NCBI RefSeq assembly: GCF_000166135.1
Contig: NC_014666.1
Coordinates: 3,038,001 to 3,102,000, forward strand
Direction of reading: 5' to 3'
From: Pseudofrankia inefficax
Lineage (GTDB): Bacteria > Actinomycetota > Actinomycetes > Frankiales > Frankiaceae
DNA length: 64,000 bases
Shown here one piece after another: positions 18,057-27,041 of the stretch (within the stretch, counting starts at the first letter, position 1; the number at the start of each line of letters is the position of its first letter). The notes under the pieces were generated by a model that was not told the origin of the DNA, ran no database searches, and was given only the letters and a program-made list of their open reading frames with translations. The position numbers and the translations under genes are program-made.

Positions 18057-19205
18057 TCAGGCGTCGAGGAGCTCGACGAGGGTGGCGTTGGCCGTTCCGC
18101 CGCCCTCGCACATGGTCTGCAGGCCGTAGCGCAGGCCGTGGTCGCGCAGGTGGTTGATCAGGCGGGTCATCAGGATCGCCCCGGACGCGCCCAGCGGGTG
18201 GCCCAGCGCGATCGCCCCGCCGAGCGGGTTGACGCGCTTCGGGTCGGCGCCGGTCTCGGCGAGCCAGGCCAGCGGCACCGACGCGAACGCCTCGTTGACC
18301 TCGAAGGCCCCGATGTCGTCGATCGACAGGCCGGTCTTCGCCAGCAGCTTCTCGGTGGCCGGGATCGGGCCGGACAGCACCTCGACCGGGTTGGCGCCGA
18401 CGACCGTGCCGGCGACGTAGCGGGCGATCGGGGTCAGGCCCAGCTCGCGGGCCTTCTCGGACGTGGTGATCAGCAGCGCGGCGGCGCCGTCCGAGATCTG
18501 CGACGAGCTGCCCGCGTGGTGCAGGCCGTCCGGGCCCGCGACCGGCTTGAGGGCGGCCAGGGTGTCGGCGGTGGTCCCGCGGCGCAGGCCCTGGTCGACC
18601 GTGAACGGGCCGGCCTCGGTCGGCACCGCGACGACCTGGGTGTCGAAGGCACCGGCGTCGATCGCGGCGGCGCCCCGCTCGTGGCTGAGCGCGGAGAACT
18701 CGTCGAGCTCGCGGCGCCCGAAGCCCCAGCGGCGCGCGATCAGCTCGGCACCGGTGATCTGGTTGAAGTCGGAGCCGTCGTAGCGGTCGCGGGCCGTCGC
18801 GCCGTACGGCTCGCCGGACTGGCGGGAGGCGCCGAGCGGGATGCGGCTCATGCTCTCGACGCCACCGGCGACGACGAGGTCCTGCTGCCCGGACAGCACC
18901 GCCATCGCCGCGTACTCGATGGCCTGCTGGCTGGAGCCGCAGGCCCGGTTGATCGTCACGCCCGGGACGTGCTCGGGCCACCCCGCGGCGAGGATCGCGA
19001 ACCGGGCGACGTTGCTGGACTGGTCTCCGAGCTGGCCCACGCAGCCAAAGTGGACGTCCTCGATCAGGGCCGGGTCGACGCCCGTCCGCGTGACGAGCTC
19101 GCGCAGCACCAGCGCCGCCAGGTCCACCGGGTGCACCCCGGCGAGGGCTCCGTTGCGCTTCCCGATCGGCGTCCGAACCGCCTCGACGATCACCGCGTCC
19201 CGCAC
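18057..19205 (-). CDS. Thiolase (acetyl-CoA C-acyltransferase)
   Basis: This 382-residue thiolase has a full catalytic set: nucleophile Cys89 (INRACGSSQQA), His337 (IALGHPLGASG) and Cys366 (QTMCEGGG). NEAFAS is also present. It should catalyse either thiolytic cleavage of 3-ketoacyl-CoA or the reverse condensation. GTG 19205 (VRDAVIVEAVRTPIG) was chosen because GGGAAGGG precedes it and family members begin this way. It stands alone, convergent with the CBS gene. Confidence 0.94.
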   Translation of the reverse strand: MRDAVIVEAVRTPIGKRNGALAGVHPVDLAALVLRELVTRTGVDPALIEDVHFGCVGQLGDQSSNVARFAILAAGWPEHVPGVTINRACGSSQQAIEYAAMAVLSGQQDLVVAGGVESMSRIPLGASRQSGEPYGATARDRYDGSDFNQITGAELIARRWGFGRRELDEFSALSHERGAAAIDAGAFDTQVVAVPTEAGPFTVDQGLRRGTTADTLAALKPVAGPDGLHHAGSSSQISDGAAALLITTSEKARELGLTPIARYVAGTVVGANPVEVLSGPIPATEKLLAKTGLSIDDIGAFEVNEAFASVPLAWLAETGADPKRVNPLGGAIALGHPLGASGAILMTRLINHLRDHGLRYGLQTMCEGGGTANATLVELLDA

Positions 19206-19565
19206 TGCCGTTCCCTTCCCGACACCCGCCGCGCGGGGTCGTGGTCCGCGGTCGCGGCCGCCCGCCGGGCCGGTGGCCCGGCCGCGAGCCGACCGCCCGT
19301 CGCGTGGCGCCTGTCCGCGCCGCACGCCGCGAGGGAAGACGATAAGCGGCCTTTCGCCGTCGGCGCCGGTACTTGTGCCGAAGCGAACGTCTCTGGCTGG
19401 GCCGCGCAGCCGTCGGGCGGGGTGTAGTCGGGTCGGAACTCGGCGTTCCGGTAGTCTCCGGCTAGCTTCGATGGCAGGGTGTCCCTGTCATCCGGTGCCT
19501 GTGTCGTCGAACCGCGTCTGTGTCAACAAGCTGGGCCCAACGAGCTGTGGCTGCGTCATCCAAAT
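19206..19565. other. Intergenic region, about 360 bp
   Basis: The stretch upstream of the thiolase gene lacks a supported gene. It should carry the thiolase promoter. Forward frames passing through it have mixed codon use until the small gene at 19566. No clear palindrome or hairpin was found. Confidence 0.4.
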
Positions 19566-19802
19566 GTGTCATCCAAGGCCGAGGCAGGCCCGGGCGAACG
19601 TGAGGCGGAGGAGCCGGTGCGCCGGACCAGGGGCGGTAGTGGGGGAGACGCGGCGCCGCTGCCGCAGCGGGTTCCGAAGCCGGTCCCGCCGGCTCGTCAT
19701 CCGGTGACCTGCCTGGATGACCCAGACCTGCTCACCCGGGTCGCGGACCGGCTGCGCGCGCTCGACGAGCGCCGGCTCGCGGGCCTCGGCCGCCTCAACT
19801 AG
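19566..19802 (+). CDS. Small hypothetical protein
   Basis: A frame of 78 residues begins at GTG 19566 with a charged, Pro/Arg-rich half followed by a helical C-terminus (CLDDPDLLTRVADRLRALDE). Codon third positions are mostly G or C, especially in the last 35 codons, which argues for real coding. There is no obvious ribosome site, and a longer form from 19479 is possible. I do not recognise a family. No partner is evident: the next gene begins about 250 bases downstream. Confidence 0.45.
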   Translation: MSSKAEAGPGEREAEEPVRRTRGGSGGDAAPLPQRVPKPVPPARHPVTCLDDPDLLTRVADRLRALDERRLAGLGRLN

Positions 19803-20048
19803 CGCTGTGACCGCCGGGGTCCGACCGTCGCCCTGATCGCCGTCGTGGCCCTGGATCGGCAGCGACGGGCGCGTTTCCGCAACCACCCCAGGGCTCAAAC
19901 GGCGATCGGGGCCGGTGCGGTGGCCCGCCATCCCGAGCGCCGCCGGCGGGAGCCGGTCGCGCCGCGGCGCGTGGCGCGGCAGCATGCGGACCATGAGACG
20001 GGCTGGCCAGGGGTGGGCGTCGGTGTGGGTCGGGTCCCGGAGCGGGCG

Positions 20049-21137
20049 GTGACGGGCGCCGGTTCGGCCACCGTGGGCGCGGCCGGCCTGGTGGGGTCGC
20101 TGACCGCCGTCCGCGGGCTCTCGGTCGGGCATGCCCGCCGGGTGACCGACGGCTGGCGGACCGGGGTGACCGTCGTGCTGGCACCGCCGGGCGGCGCCGT
20201 CGGTGGCGTGGATGTCGCGGGCGGCGCGCCCGGCACCCGGGAGACAGAGCTGCTCGACCCGCGCAACATGGTCGAACGGGTCCACGCGGTCGTGCTGGCC
20301 GGCGGCAGCGCGTTCGGGCTGGCCGCCGCCGACGGGGTGATGCGTCGCCTCGCCGCCGCGGGCATCGGGTTCCCGGTCGGTGCCGCCGGGGTGGTCCCGA
20401 TCGTGCCGGCCGCGGTCATCTTCGACCTCGGCCGCGGCGGCGCGCTGCCGGCCGCCAGCGCGACCCCCGGTCCCGAGCTCGGCGCGCTCGCCTTTGACAA
20501 CGCGTCCACCGGGCCGGTGGCGCGCGGCTCGGTGGGGGCCGGTACCGGGGCCAGCAGTTGCGGCCTCGCCGGTGGGGTCGGCGGAGCGGCGACGGTGCTC
20601 GGCGACGGGACGACGGTCGCGGCGCTGGCGGTGGTCAACTCGGCCGGCTCGGCGGTCGACCCACGTACCGGGCGCCTGTACGGCGACCTCGGCGCGGTCT
20701 TTCCCGACCCGGATCCCGACCTGCTCGCGGCCTGGCTGGCCTCCGAGCGGCGGCCGAGACCGTTCCCGACCGGTTTCAACGTCAGCCACGGCCCGCCGCC
20801 GTCGTCGGCCAGCTCGCCGATGAACACGACGATCGGGGTCGTCGCGACGGACGCGGTGCTGACGAAGGCCCAGTGCGCCCGGCTCGCCGCCAGCGGCCAG
20901 GACGGCATGGCCCGCGCGATCCGCCCCGTGCACACCATGGTCGACGGGGACACGGTCTTCGCCCTGGCGACCGGAGACCGGCCGGCCGGCAACCTGAACG
21001 CCCTGCTCACCGCGGCGGCGGACGTCTTCGCGCACGCCGTCGCCGACGCGGTCTTCCACGCGACCGGCTTCGCCGACCTGCCCGGCTACGGCGAACTCGT
21101 GCTCGGGCCCGGCCGGGCGGCCGGCCTCGCCGGTTAG
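20049..21137 (+). CDS. P1 (DmpA/NylC-type) N-terminal-nucleophile peptidase/amidase
   Basis: The 362-residue protein belongs to peptidase family S58: TAVRGLSVGHAR near the start, AVVLAGGSAFGLAAADGVMR, GSVGAGTGASSCG and NTTIGVVATDA. By analogy with NylC and DmpA, it should cleave itself before Thr260 of the Asn259-Thr260 pair, leaving Thr as nucleophile. Members hydrolyse D- or beta-amino acid peptides or linear amides. GTG 20049 is preceded by CGGAG at seven bases; the frame is open further upstream, but that part is Arg-rich and unlike the family. The protein has no signal peptide, so it is cytoplasmic. Confidence 0.9.
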   Translation: MTGAGSATVGAAGLVGSLTAVRGLSVGHARRVTDGWRTGVTVVLAPPGGAVGGVDVAGGAPGTRETELLDPRNMVERVHAVVLAGGSAFGLAAADGVMRRLAAAGIGFPVGAAGVVPIVPAAVIFDLGRGGALPAASATPGPELGALAFDNASTGPVARGSVGAGTGASSCGLAGGVGGAATVLGDGTTVAALAVVNSAGSAVDPRTGRLYGDLGAVFPDPDPDLLAAWLASERRPRPFPTGFNVSHGPPPSSASSPMNTTIGVVATDAVLTKAQCARLAASGQDGMARAIRPVHTMVDGDTVFALATGDRPAGNLNALLTAAADVFAHAVADAVFHATGFADLPGYGELVLGPGRAAGLAG

Positions 21138-21626
21138 ACCGCGGCGCCGCCGGTAGCCGGGGCGGCCCGCGGGTCGGCGGGGGCCCTGGGCCGCGAGGCG
21201 GCGGTAGCCGGGAGGGGCGGGCCGGCGTGGACCTGGGCCGCGAGGCGGCGAAATTCCCGAACAGCATCGTGTTTGTGCAGGTCAGCCCGGTGACGTCGGG
21301 TGTCGTGGCGGGCGGCGTGAACTCGGGTCACGCGGGGCGCGCCGCGTGGACGAGGCGCGCCGGTCGGGGTTACCGTGCCGGCATGGCCGGGGCCGCCCGG
21401 GCCGACGAGCGCGGGACACCGTCGGGGCGCGGGCCACGCTGGCCAGGGCCGACGGACGTGAAGGCCGCGCGAGTCGGTTCGGTACGCGGTGTACCGGTGG
21501 GTTCCAGGATGGGCCAGAATTTATGTATTCGTCTGGTTACTGCCTGTTGCGCGATGAACCTCACCGTGACTGGCGCCGCGTTGTCAAGCATTGTTGGGGA
21601 GAGCCGAATTCTGGACGGGTGACCTG
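21138..21626. other. Intergenic region, about 490 bp, with a dispersed direct repeat
   Basis: No gene is supported. CTGGGCCGCGAGGCGGCG occurs twice (near 21187 and 21232), in a G-rich stretch just after the peptidase stop. The right end is more AT-rich (around 21515-21545 and 21575-21615) and probably carries the promoter of the small winged-helix gene. Confidence 0.5.
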
Positions 21627-21998
21627 ATGAATGCTGTGAGCGGTACCACCTCTTCTGGCCGCCGGAAGCCTCGGTTAGTAGCCGAGACCACGACCGGGTC
21701 AAATCAGTCGCGCCGGCTTCACCAACAGCCTGCCGCCGCGACGACCGGGCGCCCCAGCTGGGTCGCGATCCGGCTGCACGCGGCCCTCACCGAGGCCGAC
21801 CGCCCGGTCCGGGCCCGCTCCCTCGCGTATGACCTCGGTCTCTCGGCAGCCGAGGTGACCGCGGAGCTCCGCCACCTGCAGGATCTCGGCGCCGCCACGT
21901 CGCGCGACCGCCGCTGGACGGTCGCCGCCGTCGATCTCAACGCGGCCGTCGACCGGGCCGCCACCACGGCGACCGCCGCGCCGCGCCGCACGGCCTGA
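21627..21998 (+). CDS. Small winged-helix-like protein
   Basis: This 123-residue protein has a basic, Ser/Thr-rich N-terminal 45 residues and then a compact helical domain (WVAIRLHAALTEADRPVRAR, SLAYDLGLSAAEVTAELRHL, QDLGAATSRDRRWTV) that reads like a winged helix-turn-helix. ATG 21627 is the first start of the coding-like part; a start at 21591 is possible. It has a rare TTA codon at 21675. A DNA-binding role is inferred from the helix pattern only. An 18-base palindrome lies 80 bases downstream of its stop and could be its target. Confidence 0.6.
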   Translation: MNAVSGTTSSGRRKPRLVAETTTGSNQSRRLHQQPAAATTGRPSWVAIRLHAALTEADRPVRARSLAYDLGLSAAEVTAELRHLQDLGAATSRDRRWTVAAVDLNAAVDRAATTATAAPRRTA

Positions 21999-22502
21999 CC
22001 TCGCCGCACGCGCTTCCGGCGGGTTCGTCCGGACCGGGACGACCTCATCGCGTCGTTTCCAGCCGGTGACCGGTCTGTTTACACCCGCTGGTGTAACGGC
22101 CGGCGACCGGAAATTGTCCGGCAGCTGACAGCTCCCGCGGTCGTGGCGTTCAACTCGCCCGGGTCACCGCCATTAAGGCCTTTCGGCCCGGGCGTCACGG
22201 CCAGCTGGGCGCCATCCCGGTGACCACAGGTCCCGCGGGCGGCCCGCGCGCCCGGCTGCGCGCCTGTGACACATGTGGCGCACACATTCCACGGTCCCGT
22301 AACCCGGCTGGCCGGCCCGTGAAACCTCGGTACGACGTAATGGCCTGAGACGGGAACCACCGCGCGGCACCGTTGCCCGCCGGTGACGTCCGGTCCCGAC
22401 GCCCGGTCGCGCCGCCACGGCCTGGCCGAGCGCGGGACGCACGGGCGCACCGAGCCGACCACGACCGGCCCCGGACGGCGGGCCGCCCAGGCGAGGGACC
22501 GA
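21999..22502. other. Intergenic region, about 500 bp
   Basis: No gene is supported on either strand; long reverse frames here are shadows of the oxygenase gene. It contains the palindrome at 22079-22096 and a stretch with repeated CACA and TGTG words near 22265-22290. The oxygenase promoter should lie at its right end. Confidence 0.5.
22079..22096. promoter_or_regulatory. Perfect 18-bp palindrome, putative operator
   Basis: TTACACC-CGCT-GGTGTAA has 7-base perfect arms, AT-rich compared with its surroundings. There is no U-run after it on either strand, so a protein site fits better than a terminator. It lies between the winged-helix gene and the oxygenase gene. Confidence 0.45.
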
Positions 22503-23468
22503 ATGATGACGACACCTGATTTCCCGCTGCTCGACATCCGCCGGTGGCGGGACGGCACCGGCGACCAGCGTTACCGGTTCGCCTGCGAGCTGGACGTCGC
22601 CCTGCGCCAGTCCGGGTTCCTGCTCGTCGGCGGGCACGGGATCAGCGCCCGGCTGCGGGCGGACATCCGGGCCTGCGCCGCCCGGTTCTTCCGGCTCCCG
22701 CGTGAGGCGAAATCCCCCTACGTCACCCGGGTCGGCGGCCGGGGCTGGATCCCGGTCGGTGGCGAGGCCAACGCCTTCTACGGCGAGGTCGCCGACGCCA
22801 CCCGGGCCGACCTCAAGGAGACGCTCACCTTCGGCCGGGCCTTCGCCACCGGCGACCCCGAGCTGGACGACCGGTGGTTCGCGCCGAACGTCTGGCCCGG
22901 CGAGTGCCCGGAGCTCCAGGCGATGTGCGAGCGGTTCGCGGCCGAGGTGCGCGCCCTGTACGACGACCTGCTGCGGATCTGCGCCGTGGCCTTCGGCCTG
23001 CCCGAAGGCTGGTTCGTCGACCGGGTCCAGGCCGGCCCGCACAGCCTCAACATCAACCGGTACCTCCCGCGCTCCGAGACCGGGGCGCCGCGCGACCATC
23101 AGTACCGGGTGGCCCCGCACACCGACTGGGGCGTCCTGACGGTGCTCGACCGGCAGCCGGGCTACGGCGGCCTGCAGGTCCAGACCCGCGACGGCCGCTG
23201 GATGGATGCCCCCTACGAGCCGGACGCCCTGACCGTCAACGTGGGCGACCTGCTGGCCCGCTGGACCGGTGACCGGTGGCGGTCGACCCGGCATCGGGTG
23301 CTGCCGCCGCCGGCCGAGGCTCCCGACGAGGAGCTGCTGTCCCTGATCGTCTTCCTGGAGTCCGATCTGGACGCGATCGTCGAGCCGCTCGTCGCCGGCA
23401 CCGCCTACCCGCCGGTCATGGCCAGCACCTACCTGCTGGAACGCGCCAGCGCCGCCACCGTCGCCTGA
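22503..23468 (+). CDS. 2-oxoglutarate/Fe(II)-dependent oxygenase, isopenicillin-N-synthase-like
   Basis: The 321-residue protein shows the double-stranded beta-helix family pattern: an N-terminal SGFLLVGGHGIS, LNINRYLP, the iron ligands His206 and Asp208 in APHTDWG and His264 in STRHRV, and NVGDLLARWT. The usual R-x-S that holds 2-oxoglutarate seems to read L-L-S (about residues 278-280), which may point to another co-substrate or weak binding. ATG 22503 (MMTTPDFPLL) follows GAGGG. Such enzymes hydroxylate or desaturate small metabolites. The gene stands alone, so the substrate is open. Confidence 0.88.
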   Translation: MMTTPDFPLLDIRRWRDGTGDQRYRFACELDVALRQSGFLLVGGHGISARLRADIRACAARFFRLPREAKSPYVTRVGGRGWIPVGGEANAFYGEVADATRADLKETLTFGRAFATGDPELDDRWFAPNVWPGECPELQAMCERFAAEVRALYDDLLRICAVAFGLPEGWFVDRVQAGPHSLNINRYLPRSETGAPRDHQYRVAPHTDWGVLTVLDRQPGYGGLQVQTRDGRWMDAPYEPDALTVNVGDLLARWTGDRWRSTRHRVLPPPAEAPDEELLSLIVFLESDLDAIVEPLVAGTAYPPVMASTYLLERASAATVA

Positions 23469-23574
23469 CGGCCGCCGACCCGGGCCGCCTCGGGGCGAGC
23501 GTCAGGCCTCGCCGCCGCGCGCCGGGCGGTGGGCCGCGCTCTCGGGCCTAGGGCCGACTGCATAGGCTGCGGCC

Positions 23575-24456
23575 GTGGCTCGCGACCAGACGCCTGGTGA
23601 CCCGACCCCTGGTGCCCCGACGGCCGGTGACCAGGAGACGCCGCCGGACGCCCGGCGGGTTCCGGCGTCGCGCCGCCAGCTGCTGGCCGGCGCCGGAGCG
23701 GTGATCGCCACCGCCGGGTTCGCGGCGGCCTGTTCGAGCGACAGCGCGGCTCCCGCGCAGGTCCCCGCGGCCGCGTCGCCAGTACCCACGAGCCCGCGCC
23801 CGACGCCGACGGCCGAGCCGGCGCTCACGTTCGCCCCCGTCACCGCGCAGGCGGTGGCGAACGGCCCGCGTGACCGCAACCAGGTGGCGCTGACCTTTCA
23901 CATCGGCCCGCACGAGGCCGGCCAGGACGTGTCGCTCGCCCATCAGCTGCTCGACGCCGCCACGCGGCTCGGCGTACCGATCACCGTCTTCGCCGTCGGC
24001 CAGTGGCTGGACGAGCACGCCGACCTGGTCCCGGCGCTCCTGGCGTCCGGCAACGAGCTGGACAACCACACCTTCACCCATCCGACGCTGACCAGGCTGC
24101 CCGCGGCCCAGGTGGCGCAGGAGATCGTCGGCTGCCGGGACGTGCTGTCCCGGCTGGCCCCGGCCCAGGGCCGCTACTTCCGCCCGTCCGGCACCAGCGC
24201 CGCGACGCCGCTGATCGTGGAGCAGGCCGGCGCCGCCGGCTACCCGACCGTCGTCGACTTCGACGTCGACCCGCTGGACTACACCTCGCCCGGCGCGGAC
24301 GCCGTCGTCTCCCGGGTGCGGGCCGGCGCCAGGCCTGGCTCGATCGTGAGCATGCACTTCGGCTACCCGGGCACCGTGGCCGCGTTCCCCAGGATCGTCG
24401 CCAACCTGCGGGCCGCCGGCCTCACCCCGGTGACGGTCCACACCCTGCTCGCCTAA
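23575..24456 (+). CDS. NodB-fold polysaccharide deacetylase-like Tat lipoprotein, degenerate motif 1
   Basis: This 293-residue protein starts at GTG 23575. SRRQLLAGAG followed by a hydrophobic stretch and AAACSS (Cys53) looks like a twin-arginine lipoprotein signal, so the protein should sit outside the membrane. A Pro/Thr-rich linker leads to a NodB fold: ALTFHIGP (about 106-112), NHTFTHP (164-170) with both metal His, and YFRPSGTSA (201-209). Motif 1 of active enzymes is TFDDGP; here His-Ile replaces the catalytic and metal Asp pair. Either a different chemistry or loss of deacetylase activity follows. It is alone in its transcription unit, ending in tandem repeats. Confidence 0.85.
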   Translation: MARDQTPGDPTPGAPTAGDQETPPDARRVPASRRQLLAGAGAVIATAGFAAACSSDSAAPAQVPAAASPVPTSPRPTPTAEPALTFAPVTAQAVANGPRDRNQVALTFHIGPHEAGQDVSLAHQLLDAATRLGVPITVFAVGQWLDEHADLVPALLASGNELDNHTFTHPTLTRLPAAQVAQEIVGCRDVLSRLAPAQGRYFRPSGTSAATPLIVEQAGAAGYPTVVDFDVDPLDYTSPGADAVVSRVRAGARPGSIVSMHFGYPGTVAAFPRIVANLRAAGLTPVTVHTLLA

Positions 24457-24459
24457 CGC

Positions 24460-24523
24460 CTGCTGGCCTGACCCCCTGCTGGCCTGACCCCCTGCTGGCC
24501 TGACCCCCTGCTGGCCTGACCCC
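24460..24523. repeat. Four tandem copies of a 16-bp unit just after a stop codon
   Basis: CTGCTGGCCTGACCCC is repeated four times without change. The gene's own end (CTGCTCGCCTAA at 24445-24456) and the sequence after the array (CTGCTCGCC) are degenerate copies. Each unit contains TGA where the gene has TAA, so the array looks like a repeated gene terminus. It fills the space between the NodB-like gene and the convergent crotonase. Confidence 0.95.
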
Positions 24524-24550
24524 TGCTCGCCCGGCCCGCCTCGGCGTCGG

Positions 24551-25357
24551 TCAGGAGCCGGTCTGGGCTCTTCCCCGGGTGGTGACGGCGCGGCGGCGGG
24601 CCGCGAGCTCGGCCGGGTCCCGCCGCCAGGTCTCCGCGAGGATGCCCTCCAGCAGATGGGCCTCGTCCAGCGTCGCCGTGTTCGCCAGGGACCGGTAGTG
24701 GGCGAGCAGCCGGCGCACGCCGCGCTGGTCGTTGCTGACGATGTCGCCGGCGAGCTTGCGGGCGAACGGCAGCAGCTCCGCGTGCGGCACGACGTGGTTG
24801 ACCAGGCCGAGGTCCAGCGCCTCGACGGCGGTGACGAAGTTGCCGGTCAGCGACAGCTCCACCGCGCGGCGCAGGCCGATCGTCTGGGCCAGCAGCACCG
24901 TCATCCCGCCGCCCGGCATGATGCCGACCCGCGCGTGCGTGTCGGCGAACCGGGCCCGCTCGGACGCCACGAGGAAGGTGCACTGCAACGCGATCTCGAG
25001 GCCGCCGGTGACCGCCACTCCGTTGATCGCGCCGATGACCGGCTTGGAGATCACCGGCAGGAAGCGGAACAGGCCGTTGCTGTCGCGCTCGGGGCCCGCG
25101 CCGGCCGGCCGGCCGGCGGCGGACCGCGGGGCCTCGCCGGAGGCCTCCTTGAGGTCGACGCCGGCCGAGAAGGCGGGGTCCGTGCCGGTCAGGATCACCG
25201 CGTCGATCTCGGGGTCCGCCTCGGCCGCGAGGATGCCGTCCCACAGCGCCTGCAGGAGGGCCCTGTTCAGCGCGTTGCGCGCTTCCGGACGGTTGAGCGT
25301 CACGGTCGCGACGCGGTCCGCCACCTCGTAGCGGACGACGGGCTCGGTCACGGGCAC
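24551..25357 (-). CDS. Enoyl-CoA hydratase/isomerase (crotonase) family protein
   Basis: The 268-residue protein has crotonase features: LNRPEARNALN, the oxyanion-hole stretch FSAGVDLKE, INGVAVTGGLEIALQCT and VGIMPGGGMTVLLAQTIG. A Gly/Ala/Arg-rich insert (about residues 72-90) follows the first oxyanion segment. One of the two hydratase Glu residues seems absent near ADTHARVGIM, so isomerase or another crotonase reaction is possible. GTG 25357 is used; GTG 25351 is an equal alternative. It is monocistronic as far as can be seen, and divergent from the P450-ferredoxin pair. Confidence 0.9.
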   Translation of the reverse strand: MPVTEPVVRYEVADRVATVTLNRPEARNALNRALLQALWDGILAAEADPEIDAVILTGTDPAFSAGVDLKEASGEAPRSAAGRPAGAGPERDSNGLFRFLPVISKPVIGAINGVAVTGGLEIALQCTFLVASERARFADTHARVGIMPGGGMTVLLAQTIGLRRAVELSLTGNFVTAVEALDLGLVNHVVPHAELLPFARKLAGDIVSNDQRGVRRLLAHYRSLANTATLDEAHLLEGILAETWRRDPAELAARRRAVTTRGRAQTGS

Positions 25358-25561
25358 CTCGGTCTCAGCGTCTCGGCGTCACGGCGTCTCGTGGCGTGGC
25401 GGTCCTCAGCGTCACAGGTTGCCCGGCGAGAGGCAAAGGTAAGGAGCTCCCCAGCACGGTGGTTTTCGGCCGGCCGGTGAACGACGATGCTGTCCGGGTT
25501 CGGGGCGTGTCCCGGCGCACAGATCCCGGCACCAGATCCCGGCACTAGGTGGAGGTCGGCG

Positions 25562-26809
25562 ATGCCAGATCCTGTTGTCACCACGGCCCGGCGGACCGAC
25601 GGCAGGGCCCTGGGCTGCCCGGTCGCGAGCATCGTGCACGAGGCCCCGGAACGACCAGCCCTGCAGGGCTTCCGCGATTTCGACGAGTTACGCGAGCAGG
25701 GACCGCTGCACTACGTCGAGTCCGGCCGCGGGTTCTACCTGGCCGTCGGCCACGAGGAAGCCCTGGCGATCACGCAGGACTGGCGGAGGTTCCCGCAGTC
25801 CCGCTACATGCTCGGGGTGAACGGCCAGCCCAATGACTTCGTCCTCATCCCCGAGAGCCTCGACGGCCCGGCGCACACGGCGTGGCGGCGCCTGCTCGCG
25901 CCCTACTGGTCGCCCGCGGCGGTCGGAGCCTGGGAACCGGTGATGCGCCGGCACGCGGCCGAGATCATCGAGGAGCTGCGGGCGCGGGGCGGGTGCGACC
26001 TCGTCCGGGAGTTCGCGCTGCGGTTCCCGCCGACGGTGTTCCTGGAGATCATGGGCCTGCCGGTCGAGGACCTCGACGAGATGCTGGTCTGGAAGGAACA
26101 CCTGCTGCACCCCGACCACACGGACCCCGCGACGGCGGGCGTGAACCTGGAACGGTCGCTGACGGCCATCATCGACTACTTCGTCGCCGCGATGGCGGCC
26201 CGCCGTGCCATGCCGCCCGAGGACCGGCCGCGAGGCCTGGTCACGACGGCGCTGAGCTGGCGGCTCGACGGCGAGCCGGTCAGCGACGACGACCTGCTCT
26301 CGTTCTACCTGCTGATGTTCCTCGCCGGGCTGGACACCGTCACCGCCGAGCTGGGGTACGGGTTCCTGCACCTGGCGACCCACCCGGCCGACCGGCGCCG
26401 GATCGCGGCGGATCCCGCGGTCGTGCCGCACGCGGTCGAGGAGCTGCTGCGGGCCTACCCGATCGTCAACATCATGCGGGACGCGGCCGAGGACACCGAG
26501 ATCAACGGCTGCCCGGTCTACCGGGGAGACACCCTGATGATCTCGCTGCCCGCCGCGGGCAGGGACGACGCGACCTACCCCCGGGCCGCCGAGGTCGACT
26601 TCGACCGGGACCGGACGACCCATCTGACCTTCGGCGCCGGGCCGCATCGCTGCCTCGGCTCGCACCTGGCCCGCCTGGAGCTGCGCGTCGCCTACGAGGA
26701 ATGGCACCGGCTCATCCCCGAGTACGAGCTCGACCCGGAGTTCAGCCCGGCCGAGGCGTCCGGCCAGATGTTCACCCTGAACACGCTGCGGCTGCGCTGG
26801 TCGCGGTGA
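25562..26809 (+). CDS. Cytochrome P450
   Basis: The protein of 415 residues has the I-helix LAGLDTVTAE (about 254-263), EELLR (293-297) and the haem loop FGAGPHRCLGSH with axial Cys364. ATG 25562 follows GGTGGAGGT. It carries one TTA codon (25688). Seventeen bases after its stop lies a 3Fe-4S ferredoxin gene, so the pair probably works together, needing only a reductase from elsewhere. The substrate is unknown. Confidence 0.94.
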   Translation: MPDPVVTTARRTDGRALGCPVASIVHEAPERPALQGFRDFDELREQGPLHYVESGRGFYLAVGHEEALAITQDWRRFPQSRYMLGVNGQPNDFVLIPESLDGPAHTAWRRLLAPYWSPAAVGAWEPVMRRHAAEIIEELRARGGCDLVREFALRFPPTVFLEIMGLPVEDLDEMLVWKEHLLHPDHTDPATAGVNLERSLTAIIDYFVAAMAARRAMPPEDRPRGLVTTALSWRLDGEPVSDDDLLSFYLLMFLAGLDTVTAELGYGFLHLATHPADRRRIAADPAVVPHAVEELLRAYPIVNIMRDAAEDTEINGCPVYRGDTLMISLPAAGRDDATYPRAAEVDFDRDRTTHLTFGAGPHRCLGSHLARLELRVAYEEWHRLIPEYELDPEFSPAEASGQMFTLNTLRLRWSR

Positions 26810-26825
26810 CCCGGTGGGGGAGTCG

Positions 26826-27041
26826 GTGAAGGTCGCCGTCGACGGCGCGAAGTGCACCGGTCACGCGCGCTGCCAGGCGACCGCCCCCGAGGTGTTCGCG
26901 CTCGACGAGCTGGGCTACGCCGTGCCCGGCGAGCGCGAGATCGCGGCCGGCGCCGAGGCCGAGGCCAGAAGAGGAGCGTCGGCCTGCCCGGAACGGGCCA
27001 TCACGGTGTGGGGTGACCCGTTGGGCCGGCCTGCCCGCTGA
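26826..27041 (+). CDS. 3Fe-4S type ferredoxin
   Basis: This 71-residue protein has the CTGHARC plus SACPE cysteine pattern: three Cys, with His at the place of the fourth, as in P450-partner 3Fe-4S ferredoxins. GTG 26826 (VKVAVDGAKCTGH) is chosen because family members begin like this and GGGGGAG lies just upstream; GTG 26814 is an alternative. It should deliver electrons to the P450 encoded immediately upstream. Confidence 0.92.
   Translation: MKVAVDGAKCTGHARCQATAPEVFALDELGYAVPGEREIAAGAEAEARRGASACPERAITVWGDPLGRPAR

Noticed and set aside
22173-23294. Reverse frame of 373 codons over the oxygenase gene
   Set aside because: The forward strand has a complete 2OG-Fe(II) oxygenase with all iron ligands; the reverse product has no recognisable motif.
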